Notes under the pieces: generated by a model | Database searches by the model: none | What the model saw: the letters and a program-made list of their open reading frames with translations, nothing else | Told to the model about the DNA's origin: nothing | DNA from: Treponema sp. | GTDB lineage: Bacteria; Spirochaetota; Spirochaetia; Treponematales; Treponemataceae | DNA length: 64,000 nucleotides | Direction of reading: 5' to 3' | Assembly: GCA_014804005.1 (NCBI GenBank) | Contig: JAAVAP010000014.1 | Location: forward strand, 134,296 to 198,295 | Program-made: the position numbers and the translations under genes | Shown here: piece after piece, positions 7,541-16,294 of the stretch | Position numbering within the stretch: the stretch's first letter is position 1 | Layout: each line of letters begins with the position of its first letter

Positions 7541-9115
7541 ATGAAAATTGTAGATGGCGAAAATCTTTCGATTGAAGATGTTTTTGACGTGGCTTGCAAA
7601 GGCGAAAAAATCGAGCTTCCTTCCGAAAAAAAATTTTGGCAGACGTTGGAAAATTCGCGAAAATTTTTGATGGATTACATTGAAAGTGGCGTTCCGACTT
7701 ATGGCGTTACCACGGATTTTGGAGATTCGTGCGCCAACCAAATCGCACCGCAAAAAGCCGGCGAACTTCAACGCACAATCGTCGCGTACCATGGAATTGG
7801 CCTTGGAAAAAATTTTTCACGCGAAATCGGCCGCGCGGTTTTGCTTTGCAGATTAAATGGAAATGTCAAAGGCGGATTCAGCGCGATTCGCGGCGAGCTT
7901 GCAAAAATGATGATGACGCTTTTGAACCGCGACATAATTCCCGTGATTCCGCAACTTGGCTCGGTGGGCGCAAGCGGCGATCTTACGCCTTTGAGTTATG
8001 TTGCCGCCGTAATCATGGGGCAACGAAAAGTTTTCTACAAAGGAAAAATCGTTCCCACGAAAACCGCGTTCAAAGCGGAAAGTATCGAGCCTTTGCCAAT
8101 TGAGGCGAAAGAAGGCCTTGCAATTATGAACGGAACAAGCGTGATGACGGCGGTCGCCGCGCTCGCTTGGAAAAAGGCGGAACGGCTTGCGAACATTTCC
8201 GATTTTCTTACGGCCGTAACTTCGGAAATCACTCGCGGAAAAGACACGCCTTTTGTGGCGAAAGTGAGCAAAATCAAAAACCACAAAGGTCAAATGCAAA
8301 GCGCGGCGTACATTTTTAACATAATAAAAAATTCGAAGCGCGTTTTTAAATACGAAGATTTTTTGGAAACTCAAATCGAAAAAATCGGCGGAAAAACTTT
8401 CGTAAAACAGCAAAATAAAATTCAAGACAGATATTCGATTCGATGCGCGCCGCAAATTTCGGGCGTTTTCCGCGACACTTTGGCAATCGCGAAAAATTGG
8501 ATTACGGAAGAAATAAATTCCGCAAATGACAATCCGCTCGTGGACATCGAGGAAAATAGAATCTACAACACGGGAAATTTTTACGGCGGACACATTTGCG
8601 CCGCCTGCGATTATTTGCGAACCGCGCTCGCAAACATCGCCGATCTTTCGGACAAGCAAGCCGAAATCATAATCGATGGAAAATTCAACGGACTCACGGA
8701 CAACTTGATTCCGTTCACAAAAGAAACCGACCCGAAAGCAGGACTGCGGCTTGGATTCAAAGCCGCGCAAATCACCATCAGCGCGATTCGCGGCGAAGTG
8801 CAAAGTTTTTGCTATCCAATAAGCGTAACTTCCACACCCACCGAAGCCCTGAACCAAGACAAAGTTTCCATGGGCACAATCAGCGCGCGAAAATTCGACG
8901 AACAAATTGAATTGGTTTTTCTGCAATTCGCCACGCACATTTTGGCCGCGATGCAAGCCGTGGATTTGGCGGGCAAACAGGATTTCAGCCCGTTCACGCA
9001 GTCCATCCATGACGAAGTGCGAAAAATGAGTAAATTCGTAAAGGACGATCGTCCGCTGGACAAAGATGCGAGCGTGGTTGCCGAGTGGCTCAAAACAACG
9101 GAAATTTTCGGATAA
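7541..9115 (+). CDS. MIO-dependent aromatic amino acid / histidine ammonia-lyase
   Basis: A 524-residue member of the histidine/phenylalanine/tyrosine ammonia-lyase family. Ala144-Ser145-Gly146 in SVGASGDLTP forms the MIO electrophile, and Tyr54 in TYGVTTDFG is the catalytic tyrosine. SANDNPLVD and QDKVSMGT are further active-site motifs. The substrate-selectivity pair is Tyr83-His84, not the Ser-His usual for histidine lyases, the His-Leu of tyrosine lyases or the Phe-Leu of phenylalanine lyases. No hutU, hutI or hutG is nearby, so the name hutH is not safe. The start at 7541 follows GGAG by 6 nt. A strong terminator follows. Confidence 0.85.
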   Translation: MKIVDGENLSIEDVFDVACKGEKIELPSEKKFWQTLENSRKFLMDYIESGVPTYGVTTDFGDSCANQIAPQKAGELQRTIVAYHGIGLGKNFSREIGRAVLLCRLNGNVKGGFSAIRGELAKMMMTLLNRDIIPVIPQLGSVGASGDLTPLSYVAAVIMGQRKVFYKGKIVPTKTAFKAESIEPLPIEAKEGLAIMNGTSVMTAVAALAWKKAERLANISDFLTAVTSEITRGKDTPFVAKVSKIKNHKGQMQSAAYIFNIIKNSKRVFKYEDFLETQIEKIGGKTFVKQQNKIQDRYSIRCAPQISGVFRDTLAIAKNWITEEINSANDNPLVDIEENRIYNTGNFYGGHICAACDYLRTALANIADLSDKQAEIIIDGKFNGLTDNLIPFTKETDPKAGLRLGFKAAQITISAIRGEVQSFCYPISVTSTPTEALNQDKVSMGTISARKFDEQIELVFLQFATHILAAMQAVDLAGKQDFSPFTQSIHDEVRKMSKFVKDDRPLDKDASVVAEWLKTTEIFG

Positions 9116-9141
9116 ATTTTTCAAAACCAACGAAGAAAAAT

Positions 9142-9180
9142 AAAACCCCGAATTCCAAGCGGATTCGGGGTTTTATTTTT
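9142..9180 (+). terminator. Rho-independent terminator of the ammonia-lyase gene
   Basis: AAAACCCCGAAT and its complement form a GC-centred stem with one bulge and a 4-nt loop, followed by a T-rich tract. It begins 26 nt after the lyase stop. Confidence 0.85.
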
Positions 9181-9541
9181 GTGTGACAAAAGCAAAACTA
9201 AAGAGGAAAAACAATTTCAAAGAATAATTTTTGTCGTCCAAATTTACCACCGTTTGTTAGTTAATTATAAAACTAACGATAGTTAAAAACTTGAATTCAG
9301 TTTTTGCGAACGAAAAATATTGTACAAACTAAAATCATTCTTACAAAATTTTATTTTTTGAAAAAATCAGTGAACAAATTTTTAATCCGAATTTCGTACC
9401 ATGAATTTCCATGAACATACACGAACCCTCAAAACAAAAATAAAAAAGTCGCCGCCGATAAAAAAAAATTGAAGTTTGCGGTAAAATTTTGGTATTTTCA
9501 AAAATTTAAACGAACTAACATTTGGTTGGAATGAAAATCAA

Positions 9542-9557
9542 AGTTTCACGTGAAACA
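9542..9557. promoter_or_regulatory. parS-like site (15 of 16)
   Basis: AGTTTCACGTGAAACA matches the ParB-binding consensus TGTTTCACGTGAAACA at 15 of 16 positions, with only the first base changed. parA and parB are not in the window. Confidence 0.75.
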
Positions 9558-9612
9558 TCATGTCAAGTTTTACAAGAATCACACAAGCAATCTCAATCTT
9601 GCCGAATAAAAA

Positions 9613-9641
9613 TGTGGAAAACTTGTTTAAAATGTGGAAAA
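9613..9641 (-). promoter_or_regulatory. Two DnaA boxes
   Basis: TGTGGAAAA at 9613-9621 and 9633-9641, 20 nt apart start to start and in the same orientation (TTTTCCACA on the minus strand). They match the boxes in the dnaA-dnaN gap exactly. Confidence 0.6.
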
Positions 9642-9774
9642 CTCTATTTCCTGATTAAATGTTTTTACCCTCATATTTCAATAATTTTAAAAATTTTAAT
9701 TTTTAAAAACGCTACGCTGTTTTCTAGAATTTTACTGCATTGAAATCTTGCAAATAACAATCGATGTTGCGCTT

Positions 9775-9790
9775 TGTTTCACGTGAAACA
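9775..9790. promoter_or_regulatory. parS site (perfect match)
   Basis: TGTTTCACGTGAAACA is the full 16-bp palindromic consensus bound by chromosomal ParB. DnaA boxes follow at once. Such sites cluster close to oriC in most bacteria. Confidence 0.88.
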
Positions 9791-9791
9791 A

Positions 9792-9822
9792 TTTTCCACA
9801 AGCGTGGAATTTTTGTGGAAAA
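9792..9822. promoter_or_regulatory. Pair of inverted DnaA boxes beside parS
   Basis: TTTTCCACA at 9792-9800 and its complement TGTGGAAAA at 9814-9822 face each other, one base after the perfect parS site. Confidence 0.55.
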
Positions 9823-9869
9823 CTATTTCTTTTTTGTGCGGGCCTTTTGTTCGGATTTTCATTGTTTCT

Positions 9870-9900
9870 TTAAAAACAAAAACCGGGGTAAAAACCCCGG
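9870..9900 (-). terminator. Leftward rho-independent terminator downstream of gyrA
   Basis: Read on the minus strand, a 6-bp CCGGGG/CCCCGG stem with a 6-nt loop (9883-9900) is followed by TTTTTGTTTTT. It lies about 160 nt beyond the gyrA stop and would end the gyrBA transcript or a short RNA started near 9943. Confidence 0.75.
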
Positions 9901-10057
9901 CCGCCTGATGTTTTTTCTGTAAAAACAGATTCCCCTCGACTTTTAGTATATTATAAATTCTATTTTTTGTCAGCAAAAATCCGACAGAAAAATAAAAATT
10001 TATATAAAATTTTAATTCTTTATATTATAAGGAATTAATTAACAATTTCTTATAATA

Positions 10058-12523
10058 TCATTGTTTATCATCTTTTTCATTTTCGGGCGGAATTTTGTCA
10101 ACGCCGACAAGGAAATCGGGATCGGAAATTTTCACGACCTTGACTCCCGTCGAACCAGTGCCTTGCTGGTTGATTGTGCTCGCCGAGACGCGCAAAGTTT
10201 TTCCTTGGCTCGTCATGCAAACAATTTCATCGTTGTCCTTGACCGAAAGCAGCCCGATAATTTCGCCGCGCTCTTCCGTGTTGCCGAAAATTTTCTGTCC
10301 GCCAGTGCCTCGTCCGTGCGGTTTGAAGTCGTCGAACGAAACGCGCTTTCCGTAGCCTTTTTCGGTGAGAAGCAAAATGCTTTCGCCTTCGGTGTAAGTG
10401 ATCGCGCCAGAAATTTCATCGCCGTCGGAAAGCTTCATTCCTTTGATTCCGCAGCTTGCGCGTCCCATTGCGCGGACGTCTTCCTCGCTGAAACGCAATG
10501 CTTTGCCTTTTCGTGAAATTATGAACACATCGGAATTTCCTGCCGTGAGAATCGCGCCGACGAGTTTGTCGCCCGCATTGAGTTTGAGTCCGATAATTCC
10601 TTTCACGCGAGCATTTGCGAATTCCGAAGTCTGAACTTTTTTCACCACGCCGTTCACCGTCGTCATAAAAAGGAACGAATCTTCCGTGAATTCCCGGACA
10701 GGAACAACCGTCGTGATTTCCTCGTCCGCGGAAATCGCAATCAAACTTTTTATATGAGTGCCGCGGCTGCCTTTGGACATTTCCGGAATTTCATGAACCT
10801 TGATCCAATATGCGCGTCCGAGATTCGATACGAACAAAATGTGATCATGCGTCGAGCCGATGAACAAATGATTTATGTAATCGTCTTCGATGAGCGCGGT
10901 GCTGTTGCTTCCTGTTCCACCCCTCCCTTGTTTTTTGTAGGTGCTGACCGACGCGCGTTTGACATAGCCGAGTTTGGAAATCATCACGACCATATCTTCT
11001 TCTTTTATCATGTCTTCGATGTTGATTGATTCGACTTCGTTGGAAACAATTTCGGTGCGTCGATCATCGCCAAATTTCTGCGCAAGTTCATTTGTTTCGT
11101 TTTTTATGATTTCGAGAATTTTTTCGTGATGCTCAAGCAAATCGCGCAAATGAGCAATCAACGCCTGAAGTTCGGCGAGTTCGCATTTCAAATCTTCAAT
11201 TTGCAAATGAGTGAGACGCTTGAGCTGCATATCGACAATGGCTTGCGCCTGCACGTCGTCAAAGCCGAATCGTTTTTCCAAATTGAGCTTTGCATCTTCG
11301 GTGTCGCGGCTTGCTTTTATAATTTGAATCACTTCGTCGATATTGTTGATGGCGACAATCAAAGCCTGCAAAATGTGCTCGCGTGCAAGCGCGACGCGCA
11401 AATCGTGCTGAGTACGGCGCGTCACAACTTCGTCACGATGCTCAACAAAATATTGAACAAGCTGCTTGAGAGTGAGAATTTGCGGGCGGCCTTTTACCAA
11501 AGCAAGATTTATCACGCCGAAACTTGATTGCAAATCGGTCTTGGCAAAAAGCTGATTCAAAACAATTTTCGTAATCGCGCCGCGCTTAAGTCCGACGACA
11601 AGCCGCATTCCAACTCGATCGGAAGTTTCGTCGTTCGCGTCCGTGATGCCGTCGATGAGCTTTTCGCGGGCGAGTTCTTTTATGCGGCGAATGATGTTCG
11701 TCGTGTTCACGCCATAAGGAACTTCGGTAAAAACAATCGATTCTTTTCCGCGCGTGTCCGTTTCGATTACATATTTCGAACGAATCACGATTTTTCCGCG
11801 GCCCGTCGTGTAAGCCTTGCGAATTCCTTCTCGCCCGAAAATCGTTCCACCTGTCGGGAAATCAGGACCTTTTATGTGGCGCATCAATTCTTCGATGGAA
11901 ATTTCAGGATTGTCGATGTATGCGCCCACAGCCGCCGCAACTTCGCGCAAATTGTGCGTGGGCATATTCGTCGCCATTCCGACGGCGATTCCCGTAGTTC
12001 CGTTGCAAAGCAAAAATGGAAATTTCGCCGGAAGCACCGTCGGTTCTTTTACGGTTTCGTCAAAGTTTGGAATCATGTCCACAGTTTCTTTGTCGATGTC
12101 GCTGACCATTTCTTCGGCAATCTTCGACATTTTGGCTTCGGTGTAACGATATGCCGCGGCAGGATCGCCCGCAATCGTTCCGAAATTTCCCTGCGGAGTT
12201 ATAATCGTATAGCGTTGCGCGAAATCTTGTCCAAGACGAACGAGCGCGTCATAAACGGAAGCGTCTCCGTGCGGATGATATTTTCCGAGAACGTCGCCGA
12301 CAATTTTCGCGCATTTTCTGGTCGGCCCGGAATTCGCCAAATGAAGCTCGTCCATCGCGTAAAGAATGCGGCGATGAACCGGCTTGAGTCCGTCGCGGAC
12401 ATCGGGCAAAGCGCGTTGCACAATCACCGACATTGAATAGTCGATGTAGGCCTGCTTTACTTCTTCTTCGATTGGAACTTTTATTACTGTTCCGCCTTCC
12501 GGAGTCTGAAATGAATTTTCCAT
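10058..12523 (-). CDS. gyrA: DNA gyrase subunit A
   Basis: An 821-residue GyrA. The N-terminal breakage-reunion domain has RALPDVRDGLKPVHRRILYA (residues 37-56) and the catalytic Tyr127 in RYTEAKM. The C-terminal third carries repeated beta-pinwheel blades and the GyrA-box motif (QGRGGTGS). It forms the A2B2 gyrase that introduces negative supercoils. In the quinolone-determining region HPHGDASVYD, Ala88 replaces the Ser83 of E. coli while the Asp87 equivalent (Asp92) is kept; Ala here is associated with intrinsic fluoroquinolone tolerance in treponemes. gyrB is 28 nt upstream in the same operon. Confidence 0.97.
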   Translation of the reverse strand: MENSFQTPEGGTVIKVPIEEEVKQAYIDYSMSVIVQRALPDVRDGLKPVHRRILYAMDELHLANSGPTRKCAKIVGDVLGKYHPHGDASVYDALVRLGQDFAQRYTIITPQGNFGTIAGDPAAAYRYTEAKMSKIAEEMVSDIDKETVDMIPNFDETVKEPTVLPAKFPFLLCNGTTGIAVGMATNMPTHNLREVAAAVGAYIDNPEISIEELMRHIKGPDFPTGGTIFGREGIRKAYTTGRGKIVIRSKYVIETDTRGKESIVFTEVPYGVNTTNIIRRIKELAREKLIDGITDANDETSDRVGMRLVVGLKRGAITKIVLNQLFAKTDLQSSFGVINLALVKGRPQILTLKQLVQYFVEHRDEVVTRRTQHDLRVALAREHILQALIVAINNIDEVIQIIKASRDTEDAKLNLEKRFGFDDVQAQAIVDMQLKRLTHLQIEDLKCELAELQALIAHLRDLLEHHEKILEIIKNETNELAQKFGDDRRTEIVSNEVESINIEDMIKEEDMVVMISKLGYVKRASVSTYKKQGRGGTGSNSTALIEDDYINHLFIGSTHDHILFVSNLGRAYWIKVHEIPEMSKGSRGTHIKSLIAISADEEITTVVPVREFTEDSFLFMTTVNGVVKKVQTSEFANARVKGIIGLKLNAGDKLVGAILTAGNSDVFIISRKGKALRFSEEDVRAMGRASCGIKGMKLSDGDEISGAITYTEGESILLLTEKGYGKRVSFDDFKPHGRGTGGQKIFGNTEERGEIIGLLSVKDNDEIVCMTSQGKTLRVSASTINQQGTGSTGVKVVKISDPDFLVGVDKIPPENEKDDKQ

Positions 12524-12551
12524 TTATTTTTCCTTTCGAAACAAATTTTTT

Positions 12552-14489
12552 CTAAACATCAAGATTTGCGTAAGTCGCATTTTCCTCGATGAACTTGCGG
12601 CGCGGTTCGACTTCTTCGCCCATGCAAACCGTGAAAATTTGGTCGGCGGCCTGCGCGTCCGGAATCGTGACGACTTTCATTCTGCGTACGGCTGGATCCA
12701 TCGTCGTATTCCAAAGCTGATCGCCGCTCATTTCGCCAAGACCTTTGTAACGCTGAACTTTCGCCTTTTCCGCGTTTTCGCCGAGCGAAGCCAAATATTC
12801 CGATTTTTCTTCGTCGGTGTAAACATAGACGGGCTTTTGTTTTCCCAGCGTAATCCCGAAAAGCGGAGGCATCGCCAAATAAACGTAACCTTTTTCAATG
12901 AGCTCTGGCATGTAGCGGAAAAAGAACGTGAGCAGCAAAGTGCGGATGTGGCTTCCGTCAACATCGGCATCCGCCATAATTATAATTTTATGATAACGCA
13001 ATTTTTCCGCATTGAACGAATCTCCGAATCCAGCGCCCAAAGAAGCGATGACAGGCTCAAGCTTGTCGTTGTTCATAACTTTGTCCGCGCGAACTTTTTC
13101 CACGTTGAGCATTTTTCCCCAAAGCGGCAAAATCGCTTGCGTTTTGGAATCGCGGCCTTTTTTCGCCGAACCGCCGGCGGAGTCGCCTTCAACAATGTAA
13201 ATTTCGCACATTTCAGGATTTTTAAGCGAACAGTCCGAAAGTTTTTCGGGCAAACCGAATCCGTCGGAAAGCGATTTTTTTCTCGAAGCGTCCTTGGCTT
13301 TTTTCGCCGCAATTCGCGCCGTGGCTTCCGCCAAAGCCTTGTCCAAAACTTGCTCGAGAATTTTCGGATTCTGCTCGAAGAAAAGCGTGAGTTTTTCTTT
13401 TACAAGCGCATCGACAATCGTGCGAACTTCCGTGTTGCCGAGTTTTTCTTTTGTTTGACCTTCGAATTCTGGCTCGGGAACTTTCATCGAAAGAACCAAA
13501 ACCATTCCCGAAAGAATGTCTTCTATTCGAAGTCTTTCGTCTTTGTCCGCCTTTTCCAATTTTTTCTTGAACTTTTCGTTTGAATCAAGAAATTTGTTCA
13601 ACACGAAATTGATGGCGTTTTTAAATCCGTCAAGGTGAGTGCCGCCTTCGCGCGTGTTGATGTCGTTGACGTAAGTGTTGATGTTGTTCGAAAAACCGTC
13701 GTTGTACTGAAAAGCGCATTCCGTAATCACGCCGTCTTTTTCGCCAGTGATAAAAAGCGGCTCTTCGGGAATGTAGAATTTGCTTTTGGCGCGCTCGTTC
13801 ATTTCTTTCACATATTGAACGATTCCGCCTTCAAATTTGTAGACGGCTTCCTTTGGAATTTCCAAACGCTCGTCCCGAAAAATTATGGTAACACCGTTAT
13901 TCAAAAAAGCCAATTCGCGCAAACGCTTTGAAAGCACGTCAAAATTGTATGTCGTGGTTTCCTGGAAAATCGTTTTGTCCGCTTTCCAACGAATTGTCGT
14001 TCCGTGGCGCGAAGATTCGCCAATTTCTTCGACTTTCGTTTTCGGAATTCCGACGGCGTATTTTTGCATATATTTTTTTCCGCCAAGTTCGACAGTAGCT
14101 TCCATCCAAGAAGAAAGCGCGTTCACACACGAAACTCCCACTCCGTGCAATCCGCCGGAAACTTTGTACGAGCCTTTGTCGAATTTTCCGCCGGCGTGAA
14201 GGCGCGTCAAAACCAATTCCAACGCGCTCACTTTTTCCGTGGGATGAATGTCCACAGGAATTCCGCGACCATTGTCTTCAACACGAACAACGTCATCTTT
14301 TTCCAACGCAACGACGACTGTATCGCAGAATCCTGCCATCGCCTCATCAATCGAATTGTCCACAACTTCATAGACGAGATGATGAAGTCCGTTCGGTCCA
14401 GTCGAGCCGATATACATTCCAGGTCGTTTTCGCACCGCCTCGAGACCTTTCAAAACTTGAATATTTTTCGCCGAATAATTTTCGCTCAT
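12552..14489 (-). CDS. gyrB: DNA gyrase subunit B
   Basis: A 645-residue GyrB of the short form, lacking the ~170-residue insert of enterobacterial GyrB. Visible are the GHKL ATPase motifs (EVVDNSIDEAMAGF; VEDNGRGIPVDIH; GLHGVGVSCVNALS), the transducer domain and the TOPRIM motif IVEGDSAGGSAKKGRD with the metal-binding DADVDGSHIR. GGGAG lies 6 nt before the ATG. It starts the gyrB-gyrA operon, diverging from dnaA across 119 nt. Confidence 0.97.
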   Translation of the reverse strand: MSENYSAKNIQVLKGLEAVRKRPGMYIGSTGPNGLHHLVYEVVDNSIDEAMAGFCDTVVVALEKDDVVRVEDNGRGIPVDIHPTEKVSALELVLTRLHAGGKFDKGSYKVSGGLHGVGVSCVNALSSWMEATVELGGKKYMQKYAVGIPKTKVEEIGESSRHGTTIRWKADKTIFQETTTYNFDVLSKRLRELAFLNNGVTIIFRDERLEIPKEAVYKFEGGIVQYVKEMNERAKSKFYIPEEPLFITGEKDGVITECAFQYNDGFSNNINTYVNDINTREGGTHLDGFKNAINFVLNKFLDSNEKFKKKLEKADKDERLRIEDILSGMVLVLSMKVPEPEFEGQTKEKLGNTEVRTIVDALVKEKLTLFFEQNPKILEQVLDKALAEATARIAAKKAKDASRKKSLSDGFGLPEKLSDCSLKNPEMCEIYIVEGDSAGGSAKKGRDSKTQAILPLWGKMLNVEKVRADKVMNNDKLEPVIASLGAGFGDSFNAEKLRYHKIIIMADADVDGSHIRTLLLTFFFRYMPELIEKGYVYLAMPPLFGITLGKQKPVYVYTDEEKSEYLASLGENAEKAKVQRYKGLGEMSGDQLWNTTMDPAVRRMKVVTIPDAQAADQIFTVCMGEEVEPRRKFIEENATYANLDV

Positions 14490-14569
14490 TTTTTCTCCCG
14501 ATTTTCAAACCGAATAAAATCTTTAATTTCCAATTTCAAGAAAATTTTTTCATTTTTATTATATCTTTA

Positions 14570-14599
14570 TTGAAAAAAAAAGTAAAGATAGACTATAAT
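14570..14599 (+). promoter_or_regulatory. dnaA promoter (near-leaderless)
   Basis: TTGAAA (14570-14575), an 18-nt spacer and TATAAT (14594-14599). The ATG at 14609 lies 9 nt after the -10 box and no Shine-Dalgarno is visible, so transcription should start within 1-3 nt of the initiation codon. Confidence 0.6.
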
Positions 14600-14608
14600 A
14601 TAAAGATT

Positions 14609-16042
14609 ATGAGCGAAAACAATTTTCAAGAAATTTGGAAAGAGTCACTGAATCAATTGCGCGAACAATACAAACAAGAAAATCGCGAAAACGAATTTAA
14701 ATTGTGGTTCAACTTGGAATACGTGAGCGACGAGCAAAACATAATCACAGCGGCAGTAGCGAGCGACTTCATGCGCGAATCAATGGTAAAGCGCGGAAAC
14801 ATCGAAATCATAAAAAATAAAATCAAGGAAATTTGCGGCGCAGAAATTGAAATAAATTTCCAAATAAAAAATTCCAGCGTGACGAGCGAAAAAAAATCTA
14901 ACGAAAATGAAAAAATTTCCGAGAAATCTGAAAAAACAAAAACAAGCGAAAAAGTTTCCGCAGAAAAAAATCAAGAAAACGAAAAAACGGAATTTTTCAA
15001 GCATCCAGATTTGGACGAAAATTTTATGTTCGAGACTTTCGTGCCTGGCGACAATAATATGTACGCTTATCAAGCTTCTATGGCAGCCGCGAAAAATCCT
15101 GGTTCTATATACAGCCCAATTTTGCTTTACGGCGGCTCGGGCTTGGGAAAAACTCATTTGATGGAATCAATCGGAAATTATATTTACAACGAAAAGCGCG
15201 GAAAAATAAAACTTTTGTATTTGAGCGCGGAAGCCCTTTTGAACGAATTCACGCTTTCTTTGACTACGAAAACAACTCAAAAATTCAAAAACAAATACAG
15301 AAATCTCGACGTTTTTTTGCTCGACGACATTCATTTTTTGCAAGGAAAAAACGCTTTGCAAGAAGAAGTTTTCTACATTTTCGACGCTTTGAATCAAAAA
15401 CATGCACAAATGGTTTTCACTTGCGACCGACCAATCAGCGAATTAAAAGGAATCAACGAGCGTCTTCAAACACGATTCAGCAACGGAATTCGAATTGACA
15501 TGCAGCCGCCGAACTATGAAACGCGAAAGGCAATTCTCTTGAAAAAAATGGCTTTGATGAACAAAAACATTTCAAACGAAATAATCGATTTCATCGCCGC
15601 CAACATCGAAAGCAACGTTCGCGATTTGGAAGGCTCATTCAAAAAAGTAATCGGCTACGAAGAATTCATGATTGAAACCGGAAAAAAAATAACGTTGGAA
15701 ATCGTCAAGCAACTTTTGCAGGAACAAATCAATTCCAGTTCCATCGGCAACATTTCAATCGAAGCGATTCAAAAAGTCGTGGCGGATTATTACAACATTT
15801 CATTTTCGGACATCAAGGGAAAAAAGCAGACAAAAAAAATCGTTTTTCCGCGCCACGTAGCAATTTACATCGCGCGCGAAATCACGGAAAATTCATTCAC
15901 GGAAATCGGCTCGGAATTCGGCGGCAAAGATCATTCCACGATGATGACTTCCTACAAAAAAATCGACAATTTGATAAAAACCGATGCCACTTTGAACAAC
16001 GCAATAAAATCAATGATAAAGGAAATCAAGTCAAAAAAATAA
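14609..16042 (+). CDS. dnaA: Chromosomal replication initiator protein DnaA
   Basis: A 477-residue DnaA. Domain I covers residues 1-85; domain II (about 90-135) is a low-complexity Lys/Glu/Ser linker. Domain III has Walker A GGSGLGKTH, Walker B FLLDDIHFL and a sensor motif. Domain IV ends with the DnaA-box-recognising signature GGKDHSTMMTSYKKI. It binds DnaA boxes and melts the origin. The ATG at 14609 is chosen because the in-frame start at 14570 lies inside the promoter and adds only lysine-rich residues. Candidate boxes lie immediately downstream. Confidence 0.96.
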   Translation: MSENNFQEIWKESLNQLREQYKQENRENEFKLWFNLEYVSDEQNIITAAVASDFMRESMVKRGNIEIIKNKIKEICGAEIEINFQIKNSSVTSEKKSNENEKISEKSEKTKTSEKVSAEKNQENEKTEFFKHPDLDENFMFETFVPGDNNMYAYQASMAAAKNPGSIYSPILLYGGSGLGKTHLMESIGNYIYNEKRGKIKLLYLSAEALLNEFTLSLTTKTTQKFKNKYRNLDVFLLDDIHFLQGKNALQEEVFYIFDALNQKHAQMVFTCDRPISELKGINERLQTRFSNGIRIDMQPPNYETRKAILLKKMALMNKNISNEIIDFIAANIESNVRDLEGSFKKVIGYEEFMIETGKKITLEIVKQLLQEQINSSSIGNISIEAIQKVVADYYNISFSDIKGKKQTKKIVFPRHVAIYIAREITENSFTEIGSEFGGKDHSTMMTSYKKIDNLIKTDATLNNAIKSMIKEIKSKK

Positions 16043-16294
16043 TCTTTACAAAAATGAAAATTTTGTGTTATAATGGTGCTAATATTGTGGAAAATTTTCA
16101 AAAATGTGGAAAAGTTGAAAATTTGTGGAAAAAAATAATTTTTTTTCAAAGTTCCAATTCTTTAAACAAAAAGAAATTGAAACACTTTTCAACAAATTCA
16201 CGCCATTTATTATTACTATTATTAAATTTATAAATTTAATATATAATTGGAAAAGTGAATTTTTTCCACAAAAAGTTTTTTTTAGGAGTTTAAA
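16043..16294. other. Candidate replication origin (oriC) between dnaA and dnaN
   Basis: A 252-nt gap with three DnaA boxes of identical sequence and orientation, TGTGGAAAA at 16086-16094, 16105-16113 and 16124-16132, plus an opposed TTTTCCACA at 16262-16270. Between them, 16206-16250 is almost pure A/T (TTATTATTACTATTATTAAA) and would serve as the unwinding element. The dnaA-dnaN gap is the usual oriC location in many bacteria. The gene-direction switch at gyrB/dnaA agrees with this. Confidence 0.75.
16045..16074 (+). promoter_or_regulatory. Candidate dnaN promoter running into the DnaA boxes
   Basis: TTTACA (16045-16050), an 18-nt spacer and TATAAT (16069-16074). The transcript would start at about 16081, inside the DnaA-box array, so DnaA occupancy could repress dnaN. 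Confidence 0.45.

Larger units (their letters stand above)
9181..10057. other. 877-nt intergenic region downstream of gyrA: parS sites, DnaA boxes, terminator
   Basis: No convincing protein gene lies here. The stretch is AT-rich and contains a GTTAGTT/AACTAAC hairpin near 9257-9279, two parS-type palindromes, four TGTGGAAAA-type DnaA boxes and a leftward terminator. It resembles an origin-proximal segregation region, or part of a bipartite origin with the dnaA-dnaN gap. The segment 9280-9520 shows nothing recognisable. Confidence 0.6.

Noticed and set aside
7853..9130. Long antisense open frame opposite the ammonia-lyase
   Set aside because: It is an artefact of the codon composition of the sense gene and has no family features or start site.
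9779..9976. A 65-codon open frame on the minus strand in the parS/terminator region
   Set aside because: It covers a parS site, DnaA boxes and a terminator hairpin, has no ribosome binding site and no protein-like composition.
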